In this document: positions 23,701-32,139 of the stretch, piece by piece
Position numbering within the stretch: the first letter of the stretch is position 1
Layout: the number at the start of each line of letters is the position of its first letter
Assembly (NCBI GenBank): GCA_016859345.1
Contig: CM029123.1
Coordinates: forward strand, 1,968,501 to 2,032,500
Reading direction: 5' to 3'
From: Istiophorus platypterus
Taxonomy: Eukaryota > Chordata > Actinopteri > Istiophoriformes > Istiophoridae
DNA length: 64,000 nucleotides
Notes under the pieces: model-generated
Databases searched by the model: none
The model's input: only the letters and a program-made list of their open reading frames with translations
What the model was told of the DNA's origin: nothing
Made by a program: the position numbers and the translations under genes

Positions 23701-26700
23701 CCTTATTCTACCACCGAAGCCATAATTAATGATCATAGAAAGTTCTGGGAAGGCTGATCCCTTCTTCTGACAGAGGTAAATGAATCTGCCAAATATAATT
23801 TCTCATTATTTTGTTATCTATTGAGGAATCCAAAGTCTATTTTACAATGTACAACATAGTCCAACTGCTGTGGTTTTATACATTAACCTGGCTGACAATG
23901 TTCAATTGAGATTTGTGCAGTGTTCAAAGTGATAACAAATGTTATCAAATCCAACTTAGTAAGAGTGCTATTGGAATTTTTTATTTATTTATTTGTTTTT
24001 TTACACAAGGGAACATAAGACAGACATATTAAATTACCATCAGATTTGCAAAATAATGAAGCTTAAAATGCCATTCAGAAAAATACTAAAGAAAATAAAA
24101 ATGGAAGGATCAAAAGGACATTGAGGTTGATATATGACAATTAAACATGGGTAGGGGGCTGACACAAACCTAAGGTCCCAAATCAGGCCGGGGATGATGC
24201 TGTCGTATGGTATTTGGCACCACTGAGAAACCAGAATTTCATGCTTTGTTTGAACACATATAATTTCCTCGTGTTTATATTTGAATTTTACGATCAAAAT
24301 TTGTCTTAAGGCCAACAATGCCCCATAACCAGCTATTTTTCCCACTGAATCCCACCCACTAACCATTTCACCAGTATTTCAAAAAAGGTCAGCCCTTGCC
24401 TTAATAAAAGGTTAAACTGGACCATCTCTTCAGCTATATATTTAATCACTGGTGAGACAAGTATTCACATACTTTATGTACCAAAAAAGTAACAGCCATG
24501 TGAAAAATACTCCTTAAATACTCCATTGAGTAAATATTCCATTAAGTAAAAGTCCTGCATGGAAAATCAAACTTAAGTAAACATTGCTTAATTATTAGCA
24601 GACAGTCCATCTATCTTTTAAGAAAAAGGGATATAAGACTTTTAGCCAGATTACATTTTTAATTCAACATGTTTGAAACTGCAGAATGATATGTACAACA
24701 GATTTGTAGTCATGTTGTGCTTATCTTAGAGTAAATTTAACAATTCATAAAATCATACTAATTGGGATCCATGTCAATAAATGAGTGGACAGGATAATGA
24801 GCACAAGCAACCATCCCAATGTAAAAATCATTTAGTTTCATTATTGTGACTGGCAGCATAAATTCCTGTTTTTACTTCAATTCCAACTTTGGTAATGAAG
24901 TAACATTTGTCAAGATTTGTCATGATTGTTCAAGTCATAGCCTGCATTACACAGCAAAGTAAGATGGCACGGTATGAATTATGTAAAATCCGCTTTTGTA
25001 GTCGATCTTCACACCACTATTGCTACACCATGGCAGATCCAATTCAATAACATCCCCCGGTTCATAAGTATTTAGACAGTGACACAATCTTTGTAATTTT
25101 GCATGCCCAGGAATTAGATATTTTCATAACTAGTCCCACATTTTCAGAGGCTCAAAAGTAACTGGACAAACCAAGATAATTAGAAATTTAGGAATTTGCA
25201 GGATTTGCACCTTGTGTCAAACCTTCTGTATTTACATTAATGAAGGCATCTATTACTTGTAGAGATTGACAATGATATTTCTACACCCTCAAGAGTGCTC
25301 TTGACCTGGCTAGAAGGGTTTTTCTTCACCAAGGAAAGAATTCTGTGATTATCCACTTTAGCTGTCCCAAGGCCTTTTGGTGTTGCAGAGCTCACCAATT
25401 CATTCCTTCTTTTAAGAAAGTACCAAATTCTTGGTTTGGCCACTCCTGAAGCTTCTGCCATCTGTCTGATAGGTTTGTTTTGTTTGTTCAGCCTAATGAT
25501 GACCTTCAGTTGCATCAACACATCTTAGGTACACATATTAAAAGTTCAATTGAACAGCTACTAAATGCAAAGTCAACACTCTGAATCAACTCCAGACCCT
25601 TTATATGCTTCATCATACATAACATGGGAACAGACCACTTCTTGCCAAAACACTGATTGTTTTGCCCAATTACTTTTGAGCCTCTGAAAATGAGGGACTA
25701 TGTATAATAATGGCTTCAATCCCTAAATGGTTAAATCTATTGTGATGCTGTACAGAGACAAAATTACAAAAACTGTCACTGTACAATTACTTGTGCTTCT
25801 GACTGTATGTATCTTGGTGTAAGTGCAGTCAGATTCTTTTCGAAAAAGAAAACTGTGGTGCTATGTCCATATGAACTCTCCTTCAAACATTTCCTGGTCC
25901 TCATGAAGTTTTCCATCAACGTCGAGGAAAAGTGGTTACAGAGGGACATTGTCTTGACTTTTCAACAGCAACCCTGGTTTCAGGTATAGAAAAATGCTCG
26001 TTTAAGACTCTTCTCTTTGTGGTTCCCCAGGAGTGGAACAAGTTACTGCAATCCATTTGATCAGCAGAATGTCTTCCAGTCCTTAAGAAAAGACTAAAAA
26101 CCAAGCTCTTTACTGAACACCTCTACATTTATTGGCTAAGAAAAATAGGCATCCTATGCCCTCTATCTATTGCCTCACACACTGCCTGTGGCCACCTATA
26201 TCCGATCAGACTTGCAGCCTTGAGCTTTGCTTAATGGCACTTACTCATGTTGTTCTCTCCGGACTAGATCCTTGCTTGTGCTGTTTCAGCACGTATGTTG
26301 CTTTGGATAAAAGCGTCTACCAAATGAATTCTAGAAAATGCAGTTTAAAAATACAGCAGAGTGACTGATAGTTAACACTTTCTGCAAGATTTAGAGTAAT
26401 CCAGTGGTACTATTCAGTCATCGCCTTAGCTTCTAGATTTTATTCGTAGCAGATGTGTTATATAGCTTTTCAAAGACTTTAGAACCGTTACTATTGATGT
26501 AAACTTGTATCGTTACATTTAATGTCATTCTATTATTGAGTATTCCTAAATAAAGGAAACTTCTATGTAGCTACAGAACCATGTAACTGACTTGCCCTTA
26601 TTCCCTTATAGCTCAGTAACAAGGAGGAAGATCATCTCATCATGCCTTATGTTACCTGCCAATATCCTCCTAGCATTGCAGTATTCTGTTTCACCATCTA

Positions 26701-29700
26701 ACTCTCAACATTCTATCAATACGTGCAAGAATGCACATTAATAACCAAGTATCATTTTCATTCTCTGTGTCAGTAAATAGACTGAGAAGAAAAAATGTGT
26801 TTTTAATGACTGTAAATATCACAGCATAATTAAACCATTGAGTTTACACAACAGTACAGGAGTCAGGCAGAGGGTAAGTTCATTTCTATAAGACCTTTCA
26901 ATAACAAACACCAGTGTTTCCCCACAGTACTCACTGAAGTGCATGCAACCCAGACAGGTGTGCGGCCAGAAAATTGTTTGTTTGAAAAGAGTGAAATAAG
27001 GCATTTTAATATAGGATTTCCCTAGTTGAAACTGAGTGATGTGGGCAGGCTGCCCCAGAAGAGCCTATGTATGGGAAACACTGAACACAAATGCTACAAT
27101 TTTCCTGCTTTAATCAGCATTATGGGCAACAGTGAGTCCACTGTTTCTGCTGTTTCAGTTGTCTGACAGTAGAAACAATATGTTAAACAGTATACCAAAA
27201 TTTCACTATTTTCCTTCAAGGGTATGCAATAGGAACAAAATCATATATGGTACATTTTATTCTATATCACCATATCTATTTGTGATTTAGTCAATTTGAT
27301 ATTGTCATATTGTACAGTTTCTGGAAAAATCAATCATGAAACTATTCATGAATAAAATAAGAACATCTGCTTTGGCTAAAACAGCAAAGTAATTATGTGA
27401 AAAATACAGGTACGTAATTACAGTTGAGCAGCCAGGCATTCTTTATTGGCAGGTGGGGTGATAGGGTAAGAACACAGGCAGGCAAAGAAGGCTGGAGAGC
27501 AGCTGGTAAATAGCAGTCAAAATATTTGCCACAATCCCTGAAACTAAATTAGTGTCATCCTCACTTCAGGGTCAAAGAAAAAAAGGACAGATGCTTTTTA
27601 TGGATTATATACTCCATTCAATACCTGCAGCCATGCTAAAGCACTTATCAGTACGTACTCTGGCTTGTAACAGGGAAGGCAGAACAAGCAAAGCATAAAA
27701 TCACAGTGCTGGGCCCTCAAATTTAATTCTCAGCTGGATATTGTATGGAACGTGGAAAAGAGCAATCCAAGACTGAAAATCCATAAAAGCTTGTCAGCAG
27801 CCTGTTGGACAGAAAACCCAGGCAAATGTACAAAATGATGCAAAAAATTAAGTCTAAGCTACCATTAGGAGAGGAAGCGAGCACCCACAGACATATTCAC
27901 ACCAGCTGCTTTTTCACACACAGCTCAGTAAAAAGAATTTTAAAAATTCTCTGTTAACTGCATAATTTGCACATTACCTGGAACATAACTTACTACAGCT
28001 TTGAACTGCCTGTTCAAACATGCCTGTACACTGCAAAAAAACACGCGCAATGCAAAAAGGAGTAACACAAACCAACACAAAGAGATTCTACTCAACTTGC
28101 CTTTTTGGTTTTCAAACATAGATAGTAGCTGGCATTTGGTACTTTTTATTGGTATAACCTGTCGAGGTACTCTACTTACTTAAGCCTGTATTATATTTAT
28201 TCATTTATTATATTTATTTATATATATTCATTATACTGTACTGTATTTAATGATTATATGGCAACCTGCACAACTTTGCTGTGGTCATCTGAGATGGTGT
28301 TCCTCTGTTTGGTTCCTGACGAAAGGATCCAGCAATCATTTGTGTGTCCCACTGAAGATGACATCACAGCAGTTTCATTCGGTGTTGCTACTACATTGAG
28401 GGGTACTTTAATACTATTAGGAAGATGTTAGGCCAGCATGAGCCTCCTGAGCTGCTTCAGTGAATCCTCATGTTCTCTATGGAAGCAATCATTCAGAGTT
28501 TTCATCTGTAAATCGTCTTTGTCTGTATGTCTCTACATTACACTGGTTAGCAGTAAGGCAGCATGGATGCTAGTAATAATTTATAGCTGTGGATTCATGC
28601 ATGTATGTGGAAGAGGAAAACCGTCTCAAAACACAGTGTATTCATCATTAGTTTTCATTGTCCTTGTCTAACTTTGTAACAGATGGGGGTCTTTGGTCTC
28701 TTGAGGCAAAAGCCAGGGCTGAAATGTTGATTCCTTAAAACCCCAATAAAACCTGCTTTGAGTATAGATTTGCAAGAGTTTGGGTCTTTGTGATATCTTA
28801 ATTTTAGTAGCATGTTGAATAATTTACTAAATAGTTGTAAATAGCAGAGAATGTGAGTGATCATGAGCCTGAAGCATTTTTACCATAATGCACCAGCAGC
28901 TTCACTAAATACATACACAAAAAGTAAACGGAAACATGCCCACTCTACCACATATCACCCAAAGAGGATGTAAAAATTGACACTCGTGAAAAGTTGTTCA
29001 GAAACTTTTTGTGGCACCTGCAGTGAGAGAAAGGCCTGGAGACATGTGTGACTACTCAAACATTGCTTGTAAGTTGCTTTACGGCACTGTACCTCAGGAA
29101 TCAGATCATGTCAACCATGATATCATACAGATCATTATATGAGTTTACTTAAATACAACCAGTGTATTGTAGCAATTACAATACACGGTGCAGCACTTTA
29201 ACCAGAATTCCGTCCCATAATTGCTATGATATTGTTCCAAACACTCAAAACTCAAAAAGTCTATACTGAGTAATTTAACTTGATATTCAAATGAATTAGA
29301 TACATTTGGAGATGGTTAATATTAGAACATCTCGGCTCACTCTTTAGTCAGAGTAAACACCTAAATCCCAGCCATGGACTGGCTGAATTTGGCCCTGGTG
29401 CTGTGCAGATCCCGGCTGCCTGGGTAGAACCCCTGTAATAACATCAGCAGTGATGCACGGAGTTCATTCATTTCCAAACCCTGCTGTCAAACATTAGCTA
29501 AAGCGCATTTTTTTTCCATGAATACAACACAAGGGAAAAAATTGGCAAAATCTTAATCCACTTGCCATTGGAAACGCAATTGGCTCCTTAGACATCGCAA
29601 AACAGCGAGGGCTGGCTGGACATCATGGCCTGGGTGGCCCCTTTAGCTGTGGTCTAGTTGGCCTGCAAGCTAGCGGTTTTAGCCTTGGCTTGGACTGTGA

Positions 29701-29913
29701 CAGAAGCTGAAGCTTGTTGGACTACAGAAGATAATTTAGACATAATCACAGTAACTGTTACCTTGTAACGTGTTTAGTGTATAACTCTGTTCACTAACCT
29801 ATTCCAGGAGCCACATAAATGAAGTAGAGACAAGTGGTGGACATGGAGAAGAAGAATATGAAGGCCAGAAACGATCGGTTGGACATTCGCAGCAGCCGTC
29901 TCCAGTTCACCAT
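11962..29913 (-). CDS. b4galt6: Beta-1,4-galactosyltransferase 6-like (lactosylceramide synthase), 3'-incomplete
   Basis: A type II Golgi membrane enzyme. Family members B4GALT5/6 transfer galactose from UDP-Gal to glucosylceramide to make lactosylceramide. Seven coding exons join in frame: 29913-29799, 22382-22266, 13725-13612, 13181-13057, 12878-12762, 12504-12317 and 12084-11962, all with GT/AG ends, giving about 300 residues. The start ATG at 29913 has a good context (AAAATGG). Residues 13-33 form the membrane anchor. DVD at 228-230 is the metal-binding motif and WGWGGEDDD at 288-296 the acceptor-binding motif. Exon 2 (IMLRENVRTIGQMIRLYTNK) lacks the insertion typical of B4GALT5, which favours b4galt6, although the DLDWDCLIFHDVDHIPE stretch is B4GALT5-like. 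About 80 C-terminal residues (two exons) are not seen. No stops or frameshifts were noticed. Introns 1 and 2 are long and full of transposons. Confidence 0.9.
12317..12504 (-). CDS. b4galt6: b4galt6 coding exon 6
   Basis: 188 nt. It starts SGSQPFNRAMLFNVGF (most relatives have TGTQPFNR) and contains FHDVDHIPENDRNYYGCG, with the DVD metal-binding motif. Acceptor gtctttag|, donor |gtgagt. Confidence 0.95.
12762..12878 (-). CDS. b4galt6: b4galt6 coding exon 5
   Basis: 39 codons, phase 0 to 0. It encodes VAILIPFRNRHEHLPILF, the family signature for UDP-sugar binding (FRNRxxHL), and ends FAFYVIEQ. Donor |gtacag. Confidence 0.95.
13057..13181 (-). CDS. b4galt6: b4galt6 coding exon 4
   Basis: 125 nt. 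It encodes GLMEVNMTEIPMEEIELK and ends GGHWKPKDCRPRWK, the conserved entry to the catalytic domain. Acceptor ctccacag|, donor |gttggt. Confidence 0.9.
13612..13725 (-). CDS. b4galt6: b4galt6 coding exon 3
   Basis: 114 nt encoding DYPDGSNSSEYLIQPTAY and YLPENFTYAQNLPCPERL. Two N-glycosylation sequons (NSS, NFT) and a conserved Cys are present. Acceptor tttgctgcag|, donor |gtgagt. Confidence 0.9.
14440..14985 (-). pseudogene. Degenerate membrane-protein-like open frames, unidentified
   Basis: Within b4galt6 intron 2 and on the same strand, a 104-residue frame (14938-14624) contains 'PPVLIITVSDILFPSLIY' and 'NIIINVLPTIIHMSVIMV', both hydrophobic. A second frame, shifted by one base, follows (14627-14445) with 'GVYHVFFTDFFEVYGTEL'. 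The two could be one sequence split by a frameshift. The opposite strand is also open for about 70 codons, so chance is possible. I do not recognise a family. A decayed multi-pass membrane protein or transposon-encoded text would both fit. Confidence 0.25.
14986..15960. other. Intron 2 of b4galt6, no feature recognised
   Basis: No repeat or exon recognised with confidence. Confidence 0.4.
15965..16510 (-). repeat. Dispersed fish repeat (DNA-transposon-like)
   Basis: Text such as 'ggtaagtgaacccttggttt', 'aataactggttgaactttgt', 'ggaccactcttcc', 'agcatctcaatgggttaagg', 'gataggccactccaaaaggc' and 'cttgataaacttcaggaatt' matches a repeat I remember as very common in fish genomes. I cannot name its class. 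It is degenerate and non-coding here. Confidence 0.55.
16907..16940. repeat. Perfect 14-bp inverted repeat (hairpin)
   Basis: AACCACTCAACTGG (16907-16920), a 6-nt loop AACAAA, then the exact reverse complement CCAGTTGAGTGGTT (16927-16940). It lies in b4galt6 intron 2. Function unknown. Confidence 0.9.
17649..17770. repeat. (CA)n(TA)n(GA)n compound microsatellite
   Basis: CA run 17651-17672, interrupted TA run 17680-17738, GA run 17738-17770. A shorter TG run lies at 17345-17364. Confidence 0.95.
17855..19345 (-). mobile_element. Non-LTR retrotransposon (LINE) fragment, endonuclease plus partial RT
   Basis: On the minus strand, degenerate apurinic-type endonuclease text (about 19345-18900) includes 'LDSNIVSREVEVEYFLVF' and 'ITGKTLGGGICLLLRN'. 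A linker follows (about 18800-18560) with 'TVKVWKDNSKMTLQGFFD'. Then comes the start of a reverse transcriptase: 'NLRKSPSPDNIRVSVLKH' (about 18120-18065) and 'LWKTSTIVPVPKPPRPVD' (about 17995-17940), and the fragment ends at about 17855. Multiple frameshifts and stops are present, and the rest of the RT and the 3' end are missing. It resembles a LINE family common in fish. Inactive. Confidence 0.8.
19785..20920 (+). mobile_element. LINE (L2-like) reverse transcriptase fragment
   Basis: Plus-strand RT text: 'PHPCKVAVIKPLLKKPTL' and 'VLANYRPISNHPSFSTIL' (about 19870-19995), then a degenerate 'AAFDTIDHHILLQ' region (20170-20210). The 3' part has 'VKSRTKFKILLLTYKALN' (about 20730-20785) and 'LPSYLKEL' (20791-20814), ending near 20915 in 'taggcttaaaacct'. 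It is broken by stops and deletions, and the catalytic YADD box is lost. Confidence 0.8.
20921..21397. other. No recognisable feature
   Basis: AT-rich intron sequence of b4galt6. Nothing recognised. Confidence 0.4.
21400..21755 (-). mobile_element. Tc1-like transposase N-terminal fragment
   Basis: On the minus strand, 'LTVDLLSRIVDLHKAGKG' and 'YKVISEILHIHQYTVRHK' are a classic Tc1 first helix-turn-helix. Then, after a stop, come degenerate 'FSSVATFLRSGR'-type residues. The catalytic domain is absent. Confidence 0.8.
22266..22382 (-). CDS. b4galt6: b4galt6 coding exon 2
   Basis: 117 nt, entered in phase 1 and left in phase 1. It encodes NTYFFMVQAQGIMLRENV..., the lumenal stem, with the potential glycosylation sites NST and NGT at its end. 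Acceptor tcaatcag|, donor |gtaagt. Confidence 0.9.
22384..25060. other. Intron 1 of b4galt6, no gene recognised
   Basis: Mostly AT-rich. A 108-codon minus-strand frame (24366-24040) is open but shows no domain I recognise and has no splice context. Confidence 0.4.
25063..25807 (-). mobile_element. Internally deleted Tc1-like transposon
   Basis: Both ends carry related inverted sequences: left 'agtatttagacagtgacaca', right the reverse complement of 'gtcactgtacaattacttgt', with inner edges 'cagaggctcaaaagtaactg' and 'caattacttttgagcctctg'. Inside is only a 95-codon minus-strand piece (25521-25237) with 'IRQMAEASGVAKPRIWYF', the helix-turn-helix. The catalytic domain is deleted, so this is a non-autonomous derivative of the family seen at 4856-5665. 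Confidence 0.8.
25975..26335 (+). mobile_element. LINE 3' end fragment
   Basis: It begins with the C-terminal tail of a LINE protein (FVVPQEWNKLLQSI... then LKKRLKTKLF, about 26015-26115). It ends with 'gctttggataaaagcgtcta', the widely shared fish LINE/SINE tail at about 26299-26325. 5'-truncated, as is usual for LINE copies. Confidence 0.75.
26912..27083. mobile_element. hAT-like MITE
   Basis: A 172-bp unit starts CAGTGTTTCCCC and ends GGGAAACACTG, a terminal inverted repeat of 11 or so bases typical of hAT elements. The inner right side, read in reverse, gives 'catacataggctcttctggg'. Flanks (acaaacac / aacacaaa) are similar but not an exact 8-bp target duplication. No coding capacity. Confidence 0.65.
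27090..29790. other. Intron 1 of b4galt6 continued, no gene recognised
   Basis: No exon or transposon text recognised. Short AT-rich stretches lie around 28190-28260. Confidence 0.4.
29799..29913 (-). CDS. b4galt6: b4galt6 coding exon 1
   Basis: Encodes MVNWRRLLRMSNRSFLAF and the rest of the signal-anchor, ending in YFIYVAPGI plus one base. The donor is ATAG|gttagt. It has a short cytoplasmic tail with basic residues, then about 20 hydrophobic residues. It sits at the edge of a CpG-rich region. Confidence 0.9.
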
Positions 29914-29924
29914 TTTGGCTTAGG

Positions 29925-30670
29925 CCCGCTTCTCCTTCGCCGATATGAATCCCATAAAAACACTTCTTGAAGTTAAAACGTCCTCGAATTGTTAGATAAC
30001 AATGTCAATGGTGTGGTCATGGAAAACCCACACCGTCGAAACCCAGAGCTGCAGCGCGGAAAAATGCTAACCCTAGCGGTGCTAGCTGGCCTGCTTTCCC
30101 CTGCCAAGAACTTTCCAGATGGCAAAAGCAGGCCTATAACGTTAATATCAGGCAACCGAGAGCCTCATGGAGCGACGCCGGTCGGGCATAGTGAACCTCG
30201 ATATACGAGCAGCGAGCTCCGCGGTGGTACAGCTCAGCTAATTGCGGTCTTCCATGGCTACGGTGTCGCCAGCGAATCTTTTATCGCTAGCGCCGATGTT
30301 GATCATTAAGGGGGCAGGACCGCTCTGCCTTCACCCACACAGTTACTGTCGGTCGGCGCGATGTTTCCAACACAGTCGGCGAACCACTTGGTCGAATCGC
30401 ATATCTGGGAGTTCAGTCATACCCCCGGACGTCTCCAAGCCGCTTCCAAGCATCCGACGCGCATTCGAGCAAGGCGAGATATTAGAAACGGACTCGACAA
30501 AAGAAATGTCGCCTGTGTATCTGGTCACTTTCCGCTGGCACTGCAGAGGCCGCTTCCGGCGGGTGTAATGCCGCCACGCCCCCACGTCGCCATGGAAACC
30601 GGCGTGCGCGGCGCGGCGCGGCGCGGTGCGGTGCGGTGCGGTGCGGCGCGGTGCGGTAGGCTCGCTTCCC
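29925..30670 (-). promoter_or_regulatory. b4galt6: CpG-rich promoter region and 5' UTR of b4galt6
   Basis: In contrast to the AT-rich surroundings, this stretch is dense in CG dinucleotides (for example gcgacgccggtcgggc, cgcattcgagcaaggcgaga, cgcttccggcgggtg). It sits immediately upstream of the b4galt6 start codon on the minus strand. No clear TATA box was seen, as is usual for CpG-island promoters. The transcription start cannot be placed from sequence alone. The island could also serve an upstream gene on the plus strand, but none is recognised. Confidence 0.7.
30602..30660. repeat. GC-rich tandem repeat (GCGGC/GCGGT units)
   Basis: About ten consecutive 5-bp units alternating gcggc and gcggt within the CpG island. 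The G-rich plus strand may form secondary structure. Confidence 0.85.
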
Positions 30671-30671
30671 G

Positions 30672-31455
30672 TAGTGTCCTTTTTAATGATCGTTTTAGCG
30701 CTGTTTCTTTACCATATCTTTGAAAATGAAAGCCGGGACGCAAAAGTTTTATTCAAAAGATAGATTGTAGATTTCAAATTTACGGGTAAAAGCCGTTTCA
30801 AGTCAAAACTCGGAGGGAAAAACAGACATGCAAAGTAACGAACACACCGAGCACACGGTGGATTTACAGTATGGACCATCAGAATAACAACGTAAGAAAG
30901 TGTAAACAAACACTCACCAAGCACTTTATCAGGAACAACTGTACAACTGCTTATTAACGCAGTTATCTGATCAATCATGTGGCAGCTCCACAACGCATAA
31001 AATCACGCAGATACAGGTCAGGAGCTTCAGTTGATGTTAACATCAAACATCAGAATGGAGAAGAATGCGATCTCAGTGACTTTGACTGTGACATGATGGT
31101 TGGGGTCAGACGGCTGAAACTTCAGGTCCCTCTACAGTTCGCTTAGAATGGTGCACAAAAAACATCCAGTGAGTCGCAGTTTTGTGGATGGAAATGCATT
31201 GTTAATGAGAGAGTTCAAGGGGGAACGGCCAGACTGGTTGGAGCTGACAGAGAGACTATGATAATTATGGCACTTCGTTGTGCTGTTGTGGGGAGAAAAA
31301 CCTCTGAGACTGCATAACACATCTAACCTTGAGGCAGATCAGCTACAAAGCAGGGGAAACAGAAATCTCAGCCTGCAGGTGTGTGCTCACCAAGACTGTA
31401 CAAGATTGTTGAGGAAGTTGAAGATTGGAAAATGTAGCCTGGTCTGATCAATCTG
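30672..31455. other. No recognisable feature
   Basis: Region upstream of the CpG island. No exon identified on either strand. Confidence 0.4.
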
Positions 31456-31940
31456 GATTTCAACTGAGGCAGCAGATGGTAGGGTCACAATTTGGCACCA
31501 ACAGCATGGACCCAACCTGCCTTGTGTCAAGAGCCCATGCAGGTAGTTGCGGTGTACTGGTTTGGTGAATATTTTTTTGGCATGCTTTGGGCCCCTTAAT
31601 ACCAGTCAGTCATTGTTTGAATTCAACAGACTATCTGAGTATCGTTGCCGACCATCTGCATCCATATATGGCCACGATTTACCATCTTCTAATGGCCTTG
31701 TCCTGCAGGATAATGCTCCATGTAATGCTCCATGTAACAAAGCAAAATTGGTTCATGAACATGATAATGCATTGAACTTCAAAGGCCTCCCCAGTCACCA
31801 GATCTGAATCCAATGGAACACATTTGGGATTTGGCAGAAAGGGAGATATGCACAATGAATGTACAGCTGATAAATCTGCAGAAATTAAGTGACATAGCCA
31901 TATCAACATCCAGAATCTCAGAGGATTTTTCATCTTATTT
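31455..31940 (+). mobile_element. Tc1-like transposase catalytic-domain remnant
   Basis: Plus-strand text in shifting frames covers the second half of a Tc1 transposase: 'HALGPLIPVSHCLNSTDY' (about 31580-31630), 'LQDNAPC' with the second catalytic Asp (about 31705-31725), and 'SPDLNPMEHIWDLAEREI' with the final acidic position (about 31795-31850). An internal 12-bp tandem duplication (tgctccatgtaa, 31714-31737) is specific to this copy. Inactive. Confidence 0.85.
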
Positions 31941-32139
31941 TGTCTTATATTCCATAAGAATAGATGGATTTCCCATGTCATGAAGAATTGAGGCAGTTTT
32001 TAAGGTAAAAGGAAGCCCAACCTCTTATTAGAGTAGTATCCCTAATCAAGTGCTTGATGAGTATAAAAGAAAAATATGACCCTGAAGTTTGACAAGCAAC
32101 TTTAAGGTGATGACAAACAGAATTAAAGAGATGCAGTGG

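Noticed and set aside
24040..24366. 108-codon minus-strand frame in b4galt6 intron 1
   Set aside because: No domain recognised, no credible splice sites, and high hydrophobic AT-driven content.
30242..30723. Several overlapping 80-120-codon frames in the CpG island
   Set aside because: GC-rich sequence contains few stops, so open frames are expected. The proteins are Arg/Ala-rich low-complexity and the b4galt6 5' UTR lies here.
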